From assembly GCA_904393115.1 (NCBI GenBank), contig CAJFMX010000013.1, positions 61,310-125,309 on the forward strand: DNA of 64,000 nt, given 5' to 3'. A program made the position numbers and the translations under genes. The notes under the pieces were generated by a model, which was not told where the DNA came from, searched no databases, and saw only the letters and a program-made list of their open reading frames with translations. Position 1 is the stretch's first letter; each line of letters starts with the position of its first letter. The stretch is from an uncultured Clostridia bacterium. Its GTDB lineage: Bacteria > Bacillota > Clostridia > Christensenellales > UBA1750. Positions 1 through 8,235 of the stretch are shown here, piece after piece.

Positions 1-180
1 GCTGACCACGCCTTCGACCCCGCCCGGGGAGAGGTAACGGTCGTTGACATAGGTGCACTCGTCCGCGTGCGCGGCGTAGAAGCCGTCCTGCGGCTCCCAG
101 ATGACGTCCGCGCGCGCCGGAAGGGGAAGGAGCGCCAGGACCAGAAGCGCGAGGATCGCGGCAATGTGTCGAATTTTCAT
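1..180 (-). CDS. Secreted protein, N-terminal part only
   Basis: Runs off the left edge, so only the first 60 residues are visible. It opens with MKIR, a hydrophobic stretch over residues 5-21 and an ARA site near residue 24, which reads as a cleavable Sec signal peptide; the mature start DVIWEPQDGFY is polar. It lies 17 bases downstream of the small membrane protein gene and probably closes the same operon (MFS permease, membrane protein, secreted protein). No family can be named from the visible part. Confidence 0.7.
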   Translation of the reverse strand, partial: MKIRHIAAILALLVLALLPLPARADVIWEPQDGFYAAHADECTYVNDRYLSPGGVEGVVS

Positions 181-197
181 CGGGAATTTCGCCTCCG

Positions 198-539
198 TCA
201 AGAGAGTGCGGACAGCAGCGCGCGCAGCGCCGCGCCCGTCAGGTAGGAAAAGGCGTTCGCGCCCAGGGAAAAGAGCAGGGGACGGCGCAGGCCCTCGGCC
301 AGGCGCGCGTAGATCGCGCCCTCGACGAGCACGGCGGCGGCCTCCAGCGCAAGGTGCACGGGCCAGAAGGGGAAGAGGTTCCCCACGAGCGCGACCGGCG
401 GGTTCGTCAGCAGGTTGACCAGCAGGACCAGGCACGCGTTGCGCCGCCCGCGCACGCGGCAGAGCCGGGCGAACGCGCCCTCCAGGAGCAGCGTCAGCGC
501 CAGGGACAGGAGCAGGCGGCGCGGCAGGTCAGCGAGCAC
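198..539 (-). CDS. Small integral membrane protein
   Basis: 113 residues, almost entirely hydrophobic, with three to four predicted membrane segments and a NLLTNPPV motif in the middle. I chose the GTG at 539 because it overlaps the stop of the upstream MFS gene by 11 bases, which suggests translational coupling, and because the reading frame further upstream is only Arg/Cys-rich shadow of that gene. The protein resembles uncharacterised clostridial membrane proteins found next to small secreted proteins; function unknown. Confidence 0.65.
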   Translation of the reverse strand: MLADLPRRLLLSLALTLLLEGAFARLCRVRGRRNACLVLLVNLLTNPPVALVGNLFPFWPVHLALEAAAVLVEGAIYARLAEGLRRPLLFSLGANAFSYLTGAALRALLSALS

Positions 540-1605
540 GGATCTGCACCCACTTGCGCAGGGGCAGCAGGCGCGACGGCGCGCGCTCCGGCGCGGGAAG
601 GCTGGGCAGCAGCAGCGCCGCGGAAACGGCGCACAGCGCGGCCGCGGTCCAGAGGCCCGCCGCGGGCGCAAGATTCAGCCCCACCGGCAGGAACCCTAGG
701 AACAGCGCAAACGTCGTCAGCCCAAAGGCCAGGCCCTTGGCCCCCGGCAGAAGGCGCGCCAGGGCGCTGAGCGTCATGGGCATGGTCATGTTGAAGAGGA
801 AGAGCGCCGCCGTGCCCGCGAGCGGGTTCTCCCCCAGGAGGAAGAGCGCGCCCGCGGCGAGCAGCGACGCGGGCCCGGCCCGGCGCGCGCCGAAGCGGTC
901 CGCCGCAAGGCCGCCCGCGCACTTGCCCAGCACCACCGCAAGCACCGCAGCAAAGGACCAGCCGTCCGCCGCCTGCCAGGGCATCTGCACCGCCAGGCCG
1001 ACATAGGAGCGCAGCACGACCACCAGAACCAAACCCGCGACCGCGAGCGGCGCGGCCGGCCTGCGCCGCGGGCCGAGCACGCCCCGCAGGCACAGCGCCG
1101 CGTTCCCCGAGCGGCGCAGGCGGCCGTAGAGGCGCGCGACAAAGAGAATCGCGCCCGCGCACAGCGCGAGCAGCAGGACCGCGCAGATCCCGGGGAACAG
1201 CCCCGCGAGCGCCGACCCGGCGAACAGGCCCAGCGCCCCCGGGGAGACGAAGATCCCCAGCGACGAGGCCCTGCCGCCGCCGTCGCCGAGCACGTCCACG
1301 CCCCCGCCCACGTGGAAGAGCGCGTTGCCCACCCCGGCGACGACCGCCAGCGCCAGGGGCGCGGCCGGCAGGGCGAACGCCGCGGCGACCAGGCCGCAGC
1401 CCAGCGCCGCAAGGCCCGCGTTCTTGTCCAGGCGGTCCGCGAGGATGCCCAGGGGCATTTGCAGCGCAAAGGCGCAGTAGTTGTAGAGGAGAAATCCCTC
1501 CGGTCCGCCGGCGCGGCCGCTGCCCAGGAGCAGCAGCGCGCAGGCAAAATCCACAAAGAAGTGCGCCGCACTGTAGGCGATCAGGCGCGCGGAACGACCC
1601 TTCAA
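529..1605 (-). CDS. Major facilitator superfamily permease
   Basis: About 358 residues with ten to twelve hydrophobic segments and a short loop after the second helix containing GILADRLDKN, matching the conserved MFS loop (G-x-x-x-D-R-x-x-R/K). AHFFVDF in helix 1 is typical of small clostridial MFS proteins. The substrate cannot be read. A TTG at 1605 is preferred over the in-frame ATG at 1641: an AAGGAGAGGGGG ribosome site sits just ahead of the TTG and none precedes the ATG. First gene of a three-gene leftward unit. Confidence 0.75.
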   Translation of the reverse strand: MKGRSARLIAYSAAHFFVDFACALLLLGSGRAGGPEGFLLYNYCAFALQMPLGILADRLDKNAGLAALGCGLVAAAFALPAAPLALAVVAGVGNALFHVGGGVDVLGDGGGRASSLGIFVSPGALGLFAGSALAGLFPGICAVLLLALCAGAILFVARLYGRLRRSGNAALCLRGVLGPRRRPAAPLAVAGLVLVVVLRSYVGLAVQMPWQAADGWSFAAVLAVVLGKCAGGLAADRFGARRAGPASLLAAGALFLLGENPLAGTAALFLFNMTMPMTLSALARLLPGAKGLAFGLTTFALFLGFLPVGLNLAPAAGLWTAAALCAVSAALLLPSLPAPERAPSRLLPLRKWVQIRAR

Positions 1606-1699
1606 GCGAAATTCCCCCTCTCCTTGCCATCTGCTGCCCATTGGACGTGTAAAAGATTGGAAAAGTTTCGCATCGCGGTGGGTTTTCCAGGCGCGGGGC

Positions 1700-1730
1700 T
1701 TGACATTCGACCCACCTTTAGGTGTAAACT
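1700..1730 (+). promoter_or_regulatory. MerR-type promoter of the aldo/keto reductase
   Basis: TTGACA (1700-1705) and TAAACT (1725-1730) are 19 bases apart instead of 17, and the spacer contains the perfect dyad CACCTTTAGGTG (1713-1724). A long spacer with an internal dyad is the hallmark of promoters untwisted by MerR-family activators, several of which control aldehyde-detoxifying reductases in Gram-positive bacteria. No merR gene is visible in the window. Confidence 0.55.
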
Positions 1731-1761
1731 ATTCTTAACAAAACACAAGGGGGTTGCACAG

Positions 1762-2883
1762 ATGGGTTCTCTCGGACAAGACATCAAAAAGCTCGGCTTC
1801 GGCCTGATGCGCCTGCCCATGATCGGCGAGGACGTCGACATTGAGCAGACCAAGAAGATGGTCGACCTCTTCCTCTCCAAGGGATTCACCTACTTTGACA
1901 CGGCGTACGGCTACCTCGGCGGCAAGAGCGAAATGGCCATCAAGACCGCGCTGGTGGACCGCTACCCCAGGGAGTCCTACCAGCTGGCGACAAAGCTGCC
2001 CGCCTGGGCCGGCGCCAAGACCGCGGAGGAGGCCCAGGGCATGCTGGCCACCTCCCTTGCGCGCACAGGCGCGGGGTATTTCGACTTCTACCTCCTGCAC
2101 AACCTGGGCGACAACCGCACCGAGGCCTTCGACCGCTTCGGCATCTGGGACTTCCTGCGCCGCAAGCGCGACGAGGGCGTCATCAAGCACCTGGGCTTCT
2201 CCTTCCACGACAAGGCGGACGTGCTGGACGACCTGCTGACCCGCAACCCGGACATGGAGTTCGTGCAGCTGCAGATCAACTACGCGGACTGGGAGTCCGC
2301 CTCCATCCAGTCCCGCGCCTGCTACGAGGTCGCGCGCAAGCACGGCAAGCCCGTCATCATCATGGAGCCCGTCAAGGGCGGGTCCCTGGCGGCGCTCCCC
2401 GCGGACATCGCCAAGATCTTTACCGACGCCGACCCCAAGGCCTCCCTGTCCTCCTGGGCCATCCGCTTTGCGGCCTCGCTCGACGGCCTCGTCACGGTCC
2501 TGAGCGGCATGTCCACCCTGGCGCAGATGGAGGACAACCTCTCCTTCATGGAGAACTTCCAGCCCCTGACCGGCGCCGAGCGCGCCGTCGTCGACAAGGT
2601 CCGCGCCGCGCTGGACAAGGTCCCGCAGATTCCCTGCACGGCCTGCTCCTACTGCACCAAGGGATGTCCGCAGTCGATCAACATCCCCGGCATCTTCAAG
2701 GCCATGAACAACCAGCTGATCTACGGCAACCGCGCCGGGGCCGTGGGCAACTACAGCTTCGCCACGCGCACGGGCGGCAAGGCCAGCGACTGCATCGCCT
2801 GCGGCCAGTGCGAGGCCGCCTGCCCGCAGCACATCGAGATCATCGAGGAGCTCAAGAAGGCTGTGGAGATGTTCGAGGGCTGA
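1762..2883 (+). CDS. Aldo/keto reductase with C-terminal 2x[4Fe-4S] domain
   Basis: 373 residues. The N-terminal barrel opens with LGFGLMRLPM and has FDTAYGY, with the Asp and Tyr of the aldo/keto reductase tetrad. The tail carries two ferredoxin-type Cys clusters, CTACSYCTKGC near residue 292 and CIACGQCEAAC near residue 344, as in the large clostridial family of ferredoxin-linked aldo/keto reductases. It probably reduces small aldehydes or ketones in the cytoplasm; substrate unknown. The upstream MerR-like promoter suggests induction by a reactive compound. tag follows after 3 bases, so the two are probably cotranscribed. Confidence 0.9.
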   Translation: MGSLGQDIKKLGFGLMRLPMIGEDVDIEQTKKMVDLFLSKGFTYFDTAYGYLGGKSEMAIKTALVDRYPRESYQLATKLPAWAGAKTAEEAQGMLATSLARTGAGYFDFYLLHNLGDNRTEAFDRFGIWDFLRRKRDEGVIKHLGFSFHDKADVLDDLLTRNPDMEFVQLQINYADWESASIQSRACYEVARKHGKPVIIMEPVKGGSLAALPADIAKIFTDADPKASLSSWAIRFAASLDGLVTVLSGMSTLAQMEDNLSFMENFQPLTGAERAVVDKVRAALDKVPQIPCTACSYCTKGCPQSINIPGIFKAMNNQLIYGNRAGAVGNYSFATRTGGKASDCIACGQCEAACPQHIEIIEELKKAVEMFEG

Positions 2884-2886
2884 GGC

Positions 2887-3435
2887 ATGGCGGAGATGCG
2901 GCGATGCGCCTGGGCGCGCGGGGAAGAGATGCAGCGCTACCACGACGAGGAGTGGGGGCGGCCCTGCCACGACGACGGCCGGCTCTTTGAGATGCTTCTG
3001 CTGGAGGGGTTCCAGGCGGGGCTCTCCTGGGCCATCGTGCTCCGGAAGCGCGAGGCCTTCCGCGCGGCGCTGGACGGCTTTGATCCCGCGAAGGTCGCCG
3101 CCTACGGCGAGGCGGACATCCAGCGCCTCCTTGCAAACCCCGCGATCATCCGCAGCGAGCGGAAGCTGCGCGCCGCGGCGGACAACGCCCGCGCCTTCCT
3201 GCGCATCCAGGAGGAGTTCGGCAGCTTTGACGCCTACCTCTGGGGCTTTGCGCCGGGCGCACCCTTCCGCCGCGCGCCGGGTGCGCCCGTGCCGGCGCAG
3301 ACGCCCCTCTCCCAGGAGATCTCCCGGGACCTGCGGCGCCGCGGCATGAAGTTCGTGGGCCCGGTGATCGTCTACTCCTTTTTGCAGAGCGTGGGCGTGG
3401 TCAACGACCACGACGCGGACTGCGCCTTTGCCTAA
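2887..3435 (+). CDS. tag: DNA-3-methyladenine glycosylase I
   Basis: 182 residues, full length for Tag. It excises 3-methyladenine from alkylated DNA in base-excision repair. The four zinc-snap ligands are visible: Cys7, His19 in YHDEEWG, and His175 and Cys179 in the last residues, nearly matching E. coli Tag numbering. EEWG, LLLEGFQAGLSW and GMKFVGPVIVYSFLQ are typical family blocks. It follows the aldo/keto reductase by 3 bases, which may link alkylation repair with aldehyde stress. A strong terminator follows. Confidence 0.95.
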   Translation: MAEMRRCAWARGEEMQRYHDEEWGRPCHDDGRLFEMLLLEGFQAGLSWAIVLRKREAFRAALDGFDPAKVAAYGEADIQRLLANPAIIRSERKLRAAADNARAFLRIQEEFGSFDAYLWGFAPGAPFRRAPGAPVPAQTPLSQEISRDLRRRGMKFVGPVIVYSFLQSVGVVNDHDADCAFA

Positions 3436-3446
3436 AGCGGCAACCG

Positions 3447-3478
3447 AAAAAAACGACCCCCGCAGGGGTCGTTTTTTT
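3447..3478. terminator. Bidirectional terminator between tag and the ABC permease
   Basis: The stem of A-run plus CGACCCC with GGGGTCG plus T-run (loop CGCA) reads as an intrinsic terminator on both strands, between convergent genes. Confidence 0.9.
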
Positions 3479-3494
3479 GTGTACGGCGTTGGTC

Positions 3495-4319
3495 TCAGCC
3501 CTTGAGGCCGCCGGCCATGACGCCGTCGACGATGTAGCGCTGGCCGAAGACGTAGACCGCGATCAGGGGCGCGGCCACGATCAGCAGGCCCGCCGCCGTC
3601 AGCGTCCAGTCGTTGGAGTACTGGCCCGTAAAGACGAACAGGCCGCGGGTGATGTTGTAGTTCGTCTCGCTCGTCAGGTAGATCGTGGAGGAGACGATGT
3701 CGTTCCACACGCCGATCATCGAGAGCATGCCCATGGAGACCATGGCCGGCTGCGCCAGCGGGATGATGCACGTCAGGACGTAGCGCAGGTAGCCGCAGCC
3801 GTCGATGGAGGCCGCCTCGTCCAGCTCGCGGGGGATGGACTTAAAGTAGCCCGTGAAGAAGAACACGGAGGTCGCGTTTACGCCCGTCATGACCAGCATG
3901 TAGCCGAGCCTCGTGTCGTAAAGCCCCATGTTCAGCACCATCTGGAACGTCGGGATCAGGCCCGAGGGCAGGAACAGACCGCAGAGGAAGAGAACGTACA
4001 GAAAGCCCGAGGCGGGGATGTACTTTCTCGAGATGGGGAAGGCGATCAGCAGCGAGAGGATCAGCGAGGCGATCGTGCACACCGCCGTGTAGAGCACGGA
4101 GTTGCCGATGTAGGCGCCGAAGTTCGCCTTGTTCCAGGCGGTGATGTAGTTGTCAAAGGCCCAGGTCGTCGTCAGCGACGTCGGGTGCAGCATGTAGTCC
4201 TGCGAGGTCTTCAGCGACGTGTTCGCCACAAAGAACAGCGGGAACAGGTAGATGAAGAGGAAGACGATCATCAGCACATAGCAGAACACGCGAAAGGGGA
4301 TGTTTTTGATCTTGCCCAT
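3495..4319 (-). CDS. Sugar ABC transporter permease, MalG-like
   Basis: 274 residues with six membrane segments. The cytoplasmic loop that docks the ATPase reads ELDEAASIDGCGYLRY, a clear EAA motif, so this is the second inner-membrane subunit of a CUT1 carbohydrate importer. Its ATG shares one base with the stop of the upstream permease gene (TAATG), indicating tight coupling. No ATPase gene is nearby, as usual for CUT1 systems that use a shared MsmX-type ATPase. Last gene of the operon. Confidence 0.93.
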   Translation of the reverse strand: MGKIKNIPFRVFCYVLMIVFLFIYLFPLFFVANTSLKTSQDYMLHPTSLTTTWAFDNYITAWNKANFGAYIGNSVLYTAVCTIASLILSLLIAFPISRKYIPASGFLYVLFLCGLFLPSGLIPTFQMVLNMGLYDTRLGYMLVMTGVNATSVFFFTGYFKSIPRELDEAASIDGCGYLRYVLTCIIPLAQPAMVSMGMLSMIGVWNDIVSSTIYLTSETNYNITRGLFVFTGQYSNDWTLTAAGLLIVAAPLIAVYVFGQRYIVDGVMAGGLKG

Positions 4320-5305
4320 TACTGATCCGCCTCCATTTTCTTCATGATGGCCTGGGAGATGATCGTGACAATCAGCACGCCCACGAACAGCACCATGGAC
4401 TCCGCCGCGGCGTAGCCCTGGCGCATGCCGGCGACCGTGCCGCCGCTGGCCGTCGCGCCGCCGCCGCCAAAGGCCGTGGCAAAGACCATCATGCCGAGCG
4501 TCGAGGTGTTGAACTGGCCGCGGGTGATGGTCATGATGAGCTCAAACGACTGCAGCGAGCCGATGATGGCCAGCAGCGTGTTGACCGTGACCGAGGACCA
4601 GATCAGGGGCAGCGTGATCTTCCAGAAGACCTGCCACTCGCTGGCGCCGTCGATGTAGGCCGCCTCGTACAGGTCCGCGGAGATGTTCTGCAGCGCCGCC
4701 AGGAAGATGACCATGGAATAGCCCATGTTCTGCCAGATCTGCGCCGCGATGACCGCGGGGAAGGCGTAACTGTAGCTCGAAAGGATCGCCGGCGGGTTCT
4801 CAATTCCCAGCACGTTCTGCATGAACAGATAGACCGGGCCCGTGGGCGTGGAGAAGACCAGCTTCCAGATCGTGGAGACGACCGCCGCGCCCAGGATCAC
4901 GGGCATGAAGTACACGGCCCTTGCGAAGTTGCGGCCCTTGAGGAACTTGCCGTTGAGGATGACGGCCATCAGGAGCGCCAGCGCGTTCTGGATGAGGGTG
5001 ACGGACAGCGCGTAGATCGCCGTGCGCCCCAGCGACGCCTTGAGGTCGCGGATGTTTTGCAGGATGAAGAATTCCCGGTAGTTGTCCCAGCCGATCCACT
5101 GCCAGGCCGAGCCCGGAACGCCCGAGATGTCCGTAAAGGAAAGCACCGCCGTCATCGTCGAGGGGAAGAGGCGGAAGATCGTGTAGTGCAGGATGCCCGG
5201 CAGCATGCACAGAAACACCACCCATACGGGAAACGCGCGGATGTGTTTGTGCAGCCGCTTGGGGCTGTTGACGGGGGAAGCGTTGCGTATCGCCTTGCCC
5301 TCCAA
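4319..5305 (-). CDS. Sugar ABC transporter permease, MalF/UgpA-like
   Basis: About 328 residues with six membrane segments and the EAA loop DLYEAAYIDGASEWQ. First permease subunit of the CUT1 importer. The TTG at 5305 is chosen because AAGGAGGG lies 7 bases upstream; the longer frame would place this ribosome site inside the gene. A hairpin with a T-run separates it from the binding-protein gene, probably lowering permease expression relative to the binding protein. Confidence 0.92.
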   Translation of the reverse strand: MEGKAIRNASPVNSPKRLHKHIRAFPVWVVFLCMLPGILHYTIFRLFPSTMTAVLSFTDISGVPGSAWQWIGWDNYREFFILQNIRDLKASLGRTAIYALSVTLIQNALALLMAVILNGKFLKGRNFARAVYFMPVILGAAVVSTIWKLVFSTPTGPVYLFMQNVLGIENPPAILSSYSYAFPAVIAAQIWQNMGYSMVIFLAALQNISADLYEAAYIDGASEWQVFWKITLPLIWSSVTVNTLLAIIGSLQSFELIMTITRGQFNTSTLGMMVFATAFGGGGATASGGTVAGMRQGYAAAESMVLFVGVLIVTIISQAIMKKMEADQ

Positions 5306-5321
5306 AGCAATCCCTCCTTGC

Positions 5322-5355
5322 AAAAAAGGGGCGACGGTTGCGGCGCGTCGCCCCT
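5322..5355 (-). terminator. Partial terminator between binding-protein and permease genes
   Basis: A 10-bp stem (AGGGGCGACG with CGTCGCCCCT) is followed on the minus strand by six Ts. Its position after the binding-protein gene fits the usual read-through attenuator that sets excess binding protein over permease. Confidence 0.75.
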
Positions 5356-5369
5356 GCGGTTCATTGCGG

Positions 5370-6785
5370 TCAGTTGTTCAGGCTCTCCAGCGCGGCACGC
5401 GCGGTCTCAAAGTCCTCGTCCGCCTTCTGCGCCAGCTCTGCGCCCGTCAGCGGGCCGCCCAGCGTCTGCAGGTACAGGAAGGAGAACTGGCCGTTGCCGT
5501 ACTCGCCGACGCCCTTGGGCGCGTAGATGTACATCTCCGCGTTCAGGCACGGGGACTGCAGGCCCTCGTTCAGGGAGTTGAGGAACTCGTTGTCCAGCGT
5601 GATGTCGTTCTGCGTCGGGGAGAAGCCCGCCACGGCGTTCAGGAACGCGGTGTAGACTTCCTTGTCCGAGATGTAGGTCAGGAACGCCAGGGCGCCTTCC
5701 TGGTTGGGCGCATTGGTCGGAACGGCGAAGGACAGGTCGTATTTGATGCCGTACTGCGGGTCCAGGCCGTCCTCGCGGGGCTCAATGCCCGGCAGCGGGA
5801 AGTAGCCGAACTCGATGTCCGGGTTGGCGCGCAGGATGTCCGGCGCGGACCAGGAACCGTCTGCGTACATGGCCATGTTGCCCGCGGCAAAGCGGCCCGG
5901 CGCATCCGAGTAGGCGATGCCGGTGACGCCCGGCTCCAGGTAGGTGGCGAACTGCTCCATGCAGTCGTAGACCAGCATGACCTCGGGGTCGGTGTGCTTC
6001 ATCTCGCCCGTGAGCAGCTTCTGGCCGATTTCCTCCACGCCGTCGCCGTAGTTGGCGGACAGGATCGCGTTGGAGTACATGTTCAGCGGCCACTGGTCCG
6101 CCGCGCCCGCGGAGAGCACGGTGTAGCGCCCGTCGGCCTTGACGGCCTCGCAGACCGCGATGAACTCATCCCAGGTCTTGGGGATCTCCAGGCCCAGCTC
6201 GGAGAAGATCGCCTTGTTGTAGAACAGGCCCGTGTAGGCGACGGTGCCCATGTTCAGGGAGTAGATGCGGTCCTTGTAGGAATTGCCCATCAGGATGTCC
6301 AGGTTGTAGTTGTCGATGAAGGGCTGGTCCGTCAGGTCCAGCAGCAGGCCCTCGTCGATGTACTGCTGCCAGGCGGGCTTGTCGATGGAGTCCTGATTCC
6401 ATTCCTCCTGCGGCTTGGAGAAGGTCTGGAAGGAGACGATGTCCACGTTCGCCGCGGAGATGCGGGTCTGGATGACCTGGTCGATCTCGGCGGAGGGGAC
6501 CTCGCTCACCGTCAGGTAGTGGTCGGGATACGCCTCGTGGAAGGCGTCCGCGATGCTCTTGAGGTATTCGACCGTGGCCGCGTTGGACCAGGTCAGCACG
6601 TCGACGCTCGTGCCCTCGGCCGGGGCCGAAGCGTCGTCGCCGGCGGACGAGTCCGCGCCGTCCGTGCCTGCTGCGCCGTCCTGCGTCGCGGCAGGCGCGC
6701 CGCCCGTCACCCCGCCCGAGCACGCGGTCAGCGCCGCGATCATGAGCAGGGCCAGGAGCAGGCAAAGCAGCTTGCGCAATTTCAT
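5370..6785 (-). CDS. Extracellular sugar-binding lipoprotein of ABC importer
   Basis: 471 residues. A lipoprotein signal peptide (MKLRKLLCLLLALL, lipobox LTAC, Cys22) is followed by a low-complexity Gly/Ala/Asp linker and a family 1 solute-binding domain (DVLTWSNAATVEYLKSIADA near residue 62). Role: captures an oligosaccharide outside the membrane and delivers it to the two permeases encoded downstream. The ligand cannot be read. Strong AAAGGAGG site; promoter with a dyad in the spacer at 6828-6856. Confidence 0.93.
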   Translation of the reverse strand: MKLRKLLCLLLALLMIAALTACSGGVTGGAPAATQDGAAGTDGADSSAGDDASAPAEGTSVDVLTWSNAATVEYLKSIADAFHEAYPDHYLTVSEVPSAEIDQVIQTRISAANVDIVSFQTFSKPQEEWNQDSIDKPAWQQYIDEGLLLDLTDQPFIDNYNLDILMGNSYKDRIYSLNMGTVAYTGLFYNKAIFSELGLEIPKTWDEFIAVCEAVKADGRYTVLSAGAADQWPLNMYSNAILSANYGDGVEEIGQKLLTGEMKHTDPEVMLVYDCMEQFATYLEPGVTGIAYSDAPGRFAAGNMAMYADGSWSAPDILRANPDIEFGYFPLPGIEPREDGLDPQYGIKYDLSFAVPTNAPNQEGALAFLTYISDKEVYTAFLNAVAGFSPTQNDITLDNEFLNSLNEGLQSPCLNAEMYIYAPKGVGEYGNGQFSFLYLQTLGGPLTGAELAQKADEDFETARAALESLNN

Positions 6786-6827
6786 GATGTTTCCTCCTCC
6801 TTTGGTAAGGTTTCAATCTCATAGTTA

Positions 6828-6856
6828 AATATATCGTACAAAAACGATTAACACAA
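6828..6856 (-). promoter_or_regulatory. Promoter and candidate operator of the sugar ABC operon
   Basis: On the minus strand TTGTGT and TATATT are 17 bases apart. The spacer and -10 overlap a perfect dyad, ATCGT and ACGAT separated by 6 bases (6833-6848), a plausible LacI-type or other repressor site. Confidence 0.55.
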
Positions 6857-6993
6857 TTTTAAATTCCTTCACAGGCGAGCGCGGAATGATTTTCACAGTT
6901 TTTCGTTGGTTTTTCAGAGAATTTGCACAAAACCCCGTGTTCGGGCCCGGGGCGCTGGGGAGGAATCCGGAAGATTCCGGGGTTTTGGTCCGC

Positions 6994-7022
6994 TTGCAAA
7001 GTGCGCGCGGATCGGCTAGAAT
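6994..7022 (+). promoter_or_regulatory. Promoter of the small membrane protein gene
   Basis: TTGCAA, 17-base spacer, TAGAAT; the GTG start lies 38 bases downstream. Confidence 0.7.
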
Positions 7023-7059
7023 GGAGGAGACTTTTGTCAAGCAAAAGGAGGGAGGTCCC

Positions 7060-7284
7060 GTGGACTTTTTATTAAACTATGTCACCTTCGCGCTGGCGGC
7101 CGTGCTCTTTGTTGGCGTGGCGGTTGTCCTGATCGCGCGCTGGTTCGCGCTGCCCGTCCTGGTCAAGATCAGCCTGTGCACGGTGCTGCTGGCGCTGGTG
7201 CTCTACTTTGCGTTTGTGATCTACGCCGTGCTGCTGGCCGGCTCCGCCGTGCCGCCGCACGCGCCGCAGCCCATACCGGCATAA
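7060..7284 (+). CDS. Small two-helix membrane protein
   Basis: 74 residues: two long hydrophobic helices (about residues 5-26 and 32-58) joined by a short polar turn, then a Pro/His-rich tail. The GTG at 7060 follows AGGAGGGAGG, an excellent ribosome site, so I prefer it to the longer frame that would start in the intergenic region at 6886. It has its own promoter and terminator and stands alone. No family recognised. Confidence 0.65.
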   Translation: MDFLLNYVTFALAAVLFVGVAVVLIARWFALPVLVKISLCTVLLALVLYFAFVIYAVLLAGSAVPPHAPQPIPA

Positions 7285-7313
7285 AAAAAGCGCCCCCGCC
7301 GGGGCGCTTTTTT
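7283..7313. terminator. Bidirectional terminator
   Basis: A-run plus GCGCCCC, loop CGCC, GGGGCGC plus T-run; serves the small membrane gene on the plus strand and the binding-protein gene on the minus strand. Confidence 0.9.
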
Positions 7314-7320
7314 ATGCCAA

Positions 7321-8235
7321 TCACTCGAGGTCGTACAGATAGAGCAGCAGGTCCTCGTCGTACATGTTGTAGATGTCCACATAGACCGCGTCCACCTTGG
7401 CCGGCAGGTCGCTTGTCCCGCCCGCCGCGCGGCGCAGGGCGGCCTCCACCCCGGCGTAGCCGTAGGCGTACGCGCTGCGCACCACCGTAAAGCGCACCAG
7501 CCCGTCGCGCAGGCCCAGGGCGATGCCGTCGTCAAAGTCCGCGCCGACGATCGGCGTCTGCAGGCCGAGGGCGCGCACCGCGCGCAGCGCGCCGCGGGTC
7601 GCCGCCTGCGTCCGGCACACGATGCCCTCGATGCGCGAATCCCGCGCGAGCAGTTCCAGGCAGTAGGCAAAGGCCGCTTCCTCGCTGTCCACGGTCAGGC
7701 GCTCGGCGACGAGGCTCCCCTGGTTGCCGAGCTCGCCGCGCAGCGCGACCTCCCAGTCGTCCTGGGCGTAGGACTCGGCGCTGGTCAGCAGCAGAAAGCG
7801 CCGCTGCAGGCCGATCTTCTGGGCGATGAGCTGGCCCGTGCGCCTGCCGATGGTCGTCTCCTCGCCCGCGATGCCGCCCGATGCGCCCTCGATTTCGCAG
7901 CCCAGGGCCACGAGCGGGACCTCGCTGCGCAGGGCGGCCTCCCCCTGCGCGCCATCCAGCGCCACGGCCGCAAGATCCGCCTCGCCTGCGGCGGGCAGCT
8001 GGCCGGCAAGGTCGGATTCCGCGTCCAGGAGCCGCACCTCGATCTCCCAGCCCGCGTCCTGCGCCGCAAGGCGCGCGCCGGAGAGCAGGTTCTCCCAGTA
8101 GAAGCCCTCGTCGTCCTGCGCGAGGAGCACGAGGCGCTGCGCGCCCGCCCCGGCGGCGCAGCCGGGCAGTGAGAGCAGCAGGAGGAGCGCCAGGGTCAGG
8201 CCGAGCGCCGGACGGGCAAGGCGATGCGCACGCAT
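7321..8235 (-). CDS. Periplasmic-binding-protein-like sensor lipoprotein
   Basis: 304 residues: lipoprotein signal (lipobox LPGC near residue 26) followed by a ribose/LacI-type sugar-binding fold (QRLVLLAQDDEGFYWENLLSG, later PIVGADFDDGIALGLRDG). It is encoded at the end of a YesN/YesM two-component operon with no permease beside it, so it more likely presents a sugar to the kinase than serves transport. ATG at 8235 is preceded by GGAGG; it overlaps the end of the kinase gene by 40 bases. Confidence 0.8.
   Translation of the reverse strand: MRAHRLARPALGLTLALLLLLSLPGCAAGAGAQRLVLLAQDDEGFYWENLLSGARLAAQDAGWEIEVRLLDAESDLAGQLPAAGEADLAAVALDGAQGEAALRSEVPLVALGCEIEGASGGIAGEETTIGRRTGQLIAQKIGLQRRFLLLTSAESYAQDDWEVALRGELGNQGSLVAERLTVDSEEAAFAYCLELLARDSRIEGIVCRTQAATRGALRAVRALGLQTPIVGADFDDGIALGLRDGLVRFTVVRSAYAYGYAGVEAALRRAAGGTSDLPAKVDAVYVDIYNMYDEDLLLYLYDLE

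Noticed and set aside
1735..3771. Minus-strand reading frame of 678 codons opposite the aldo/keto reductase
   Set aside because: Shadow of well-supported plus-strand genes; low-stop frames arise from the high GC content.
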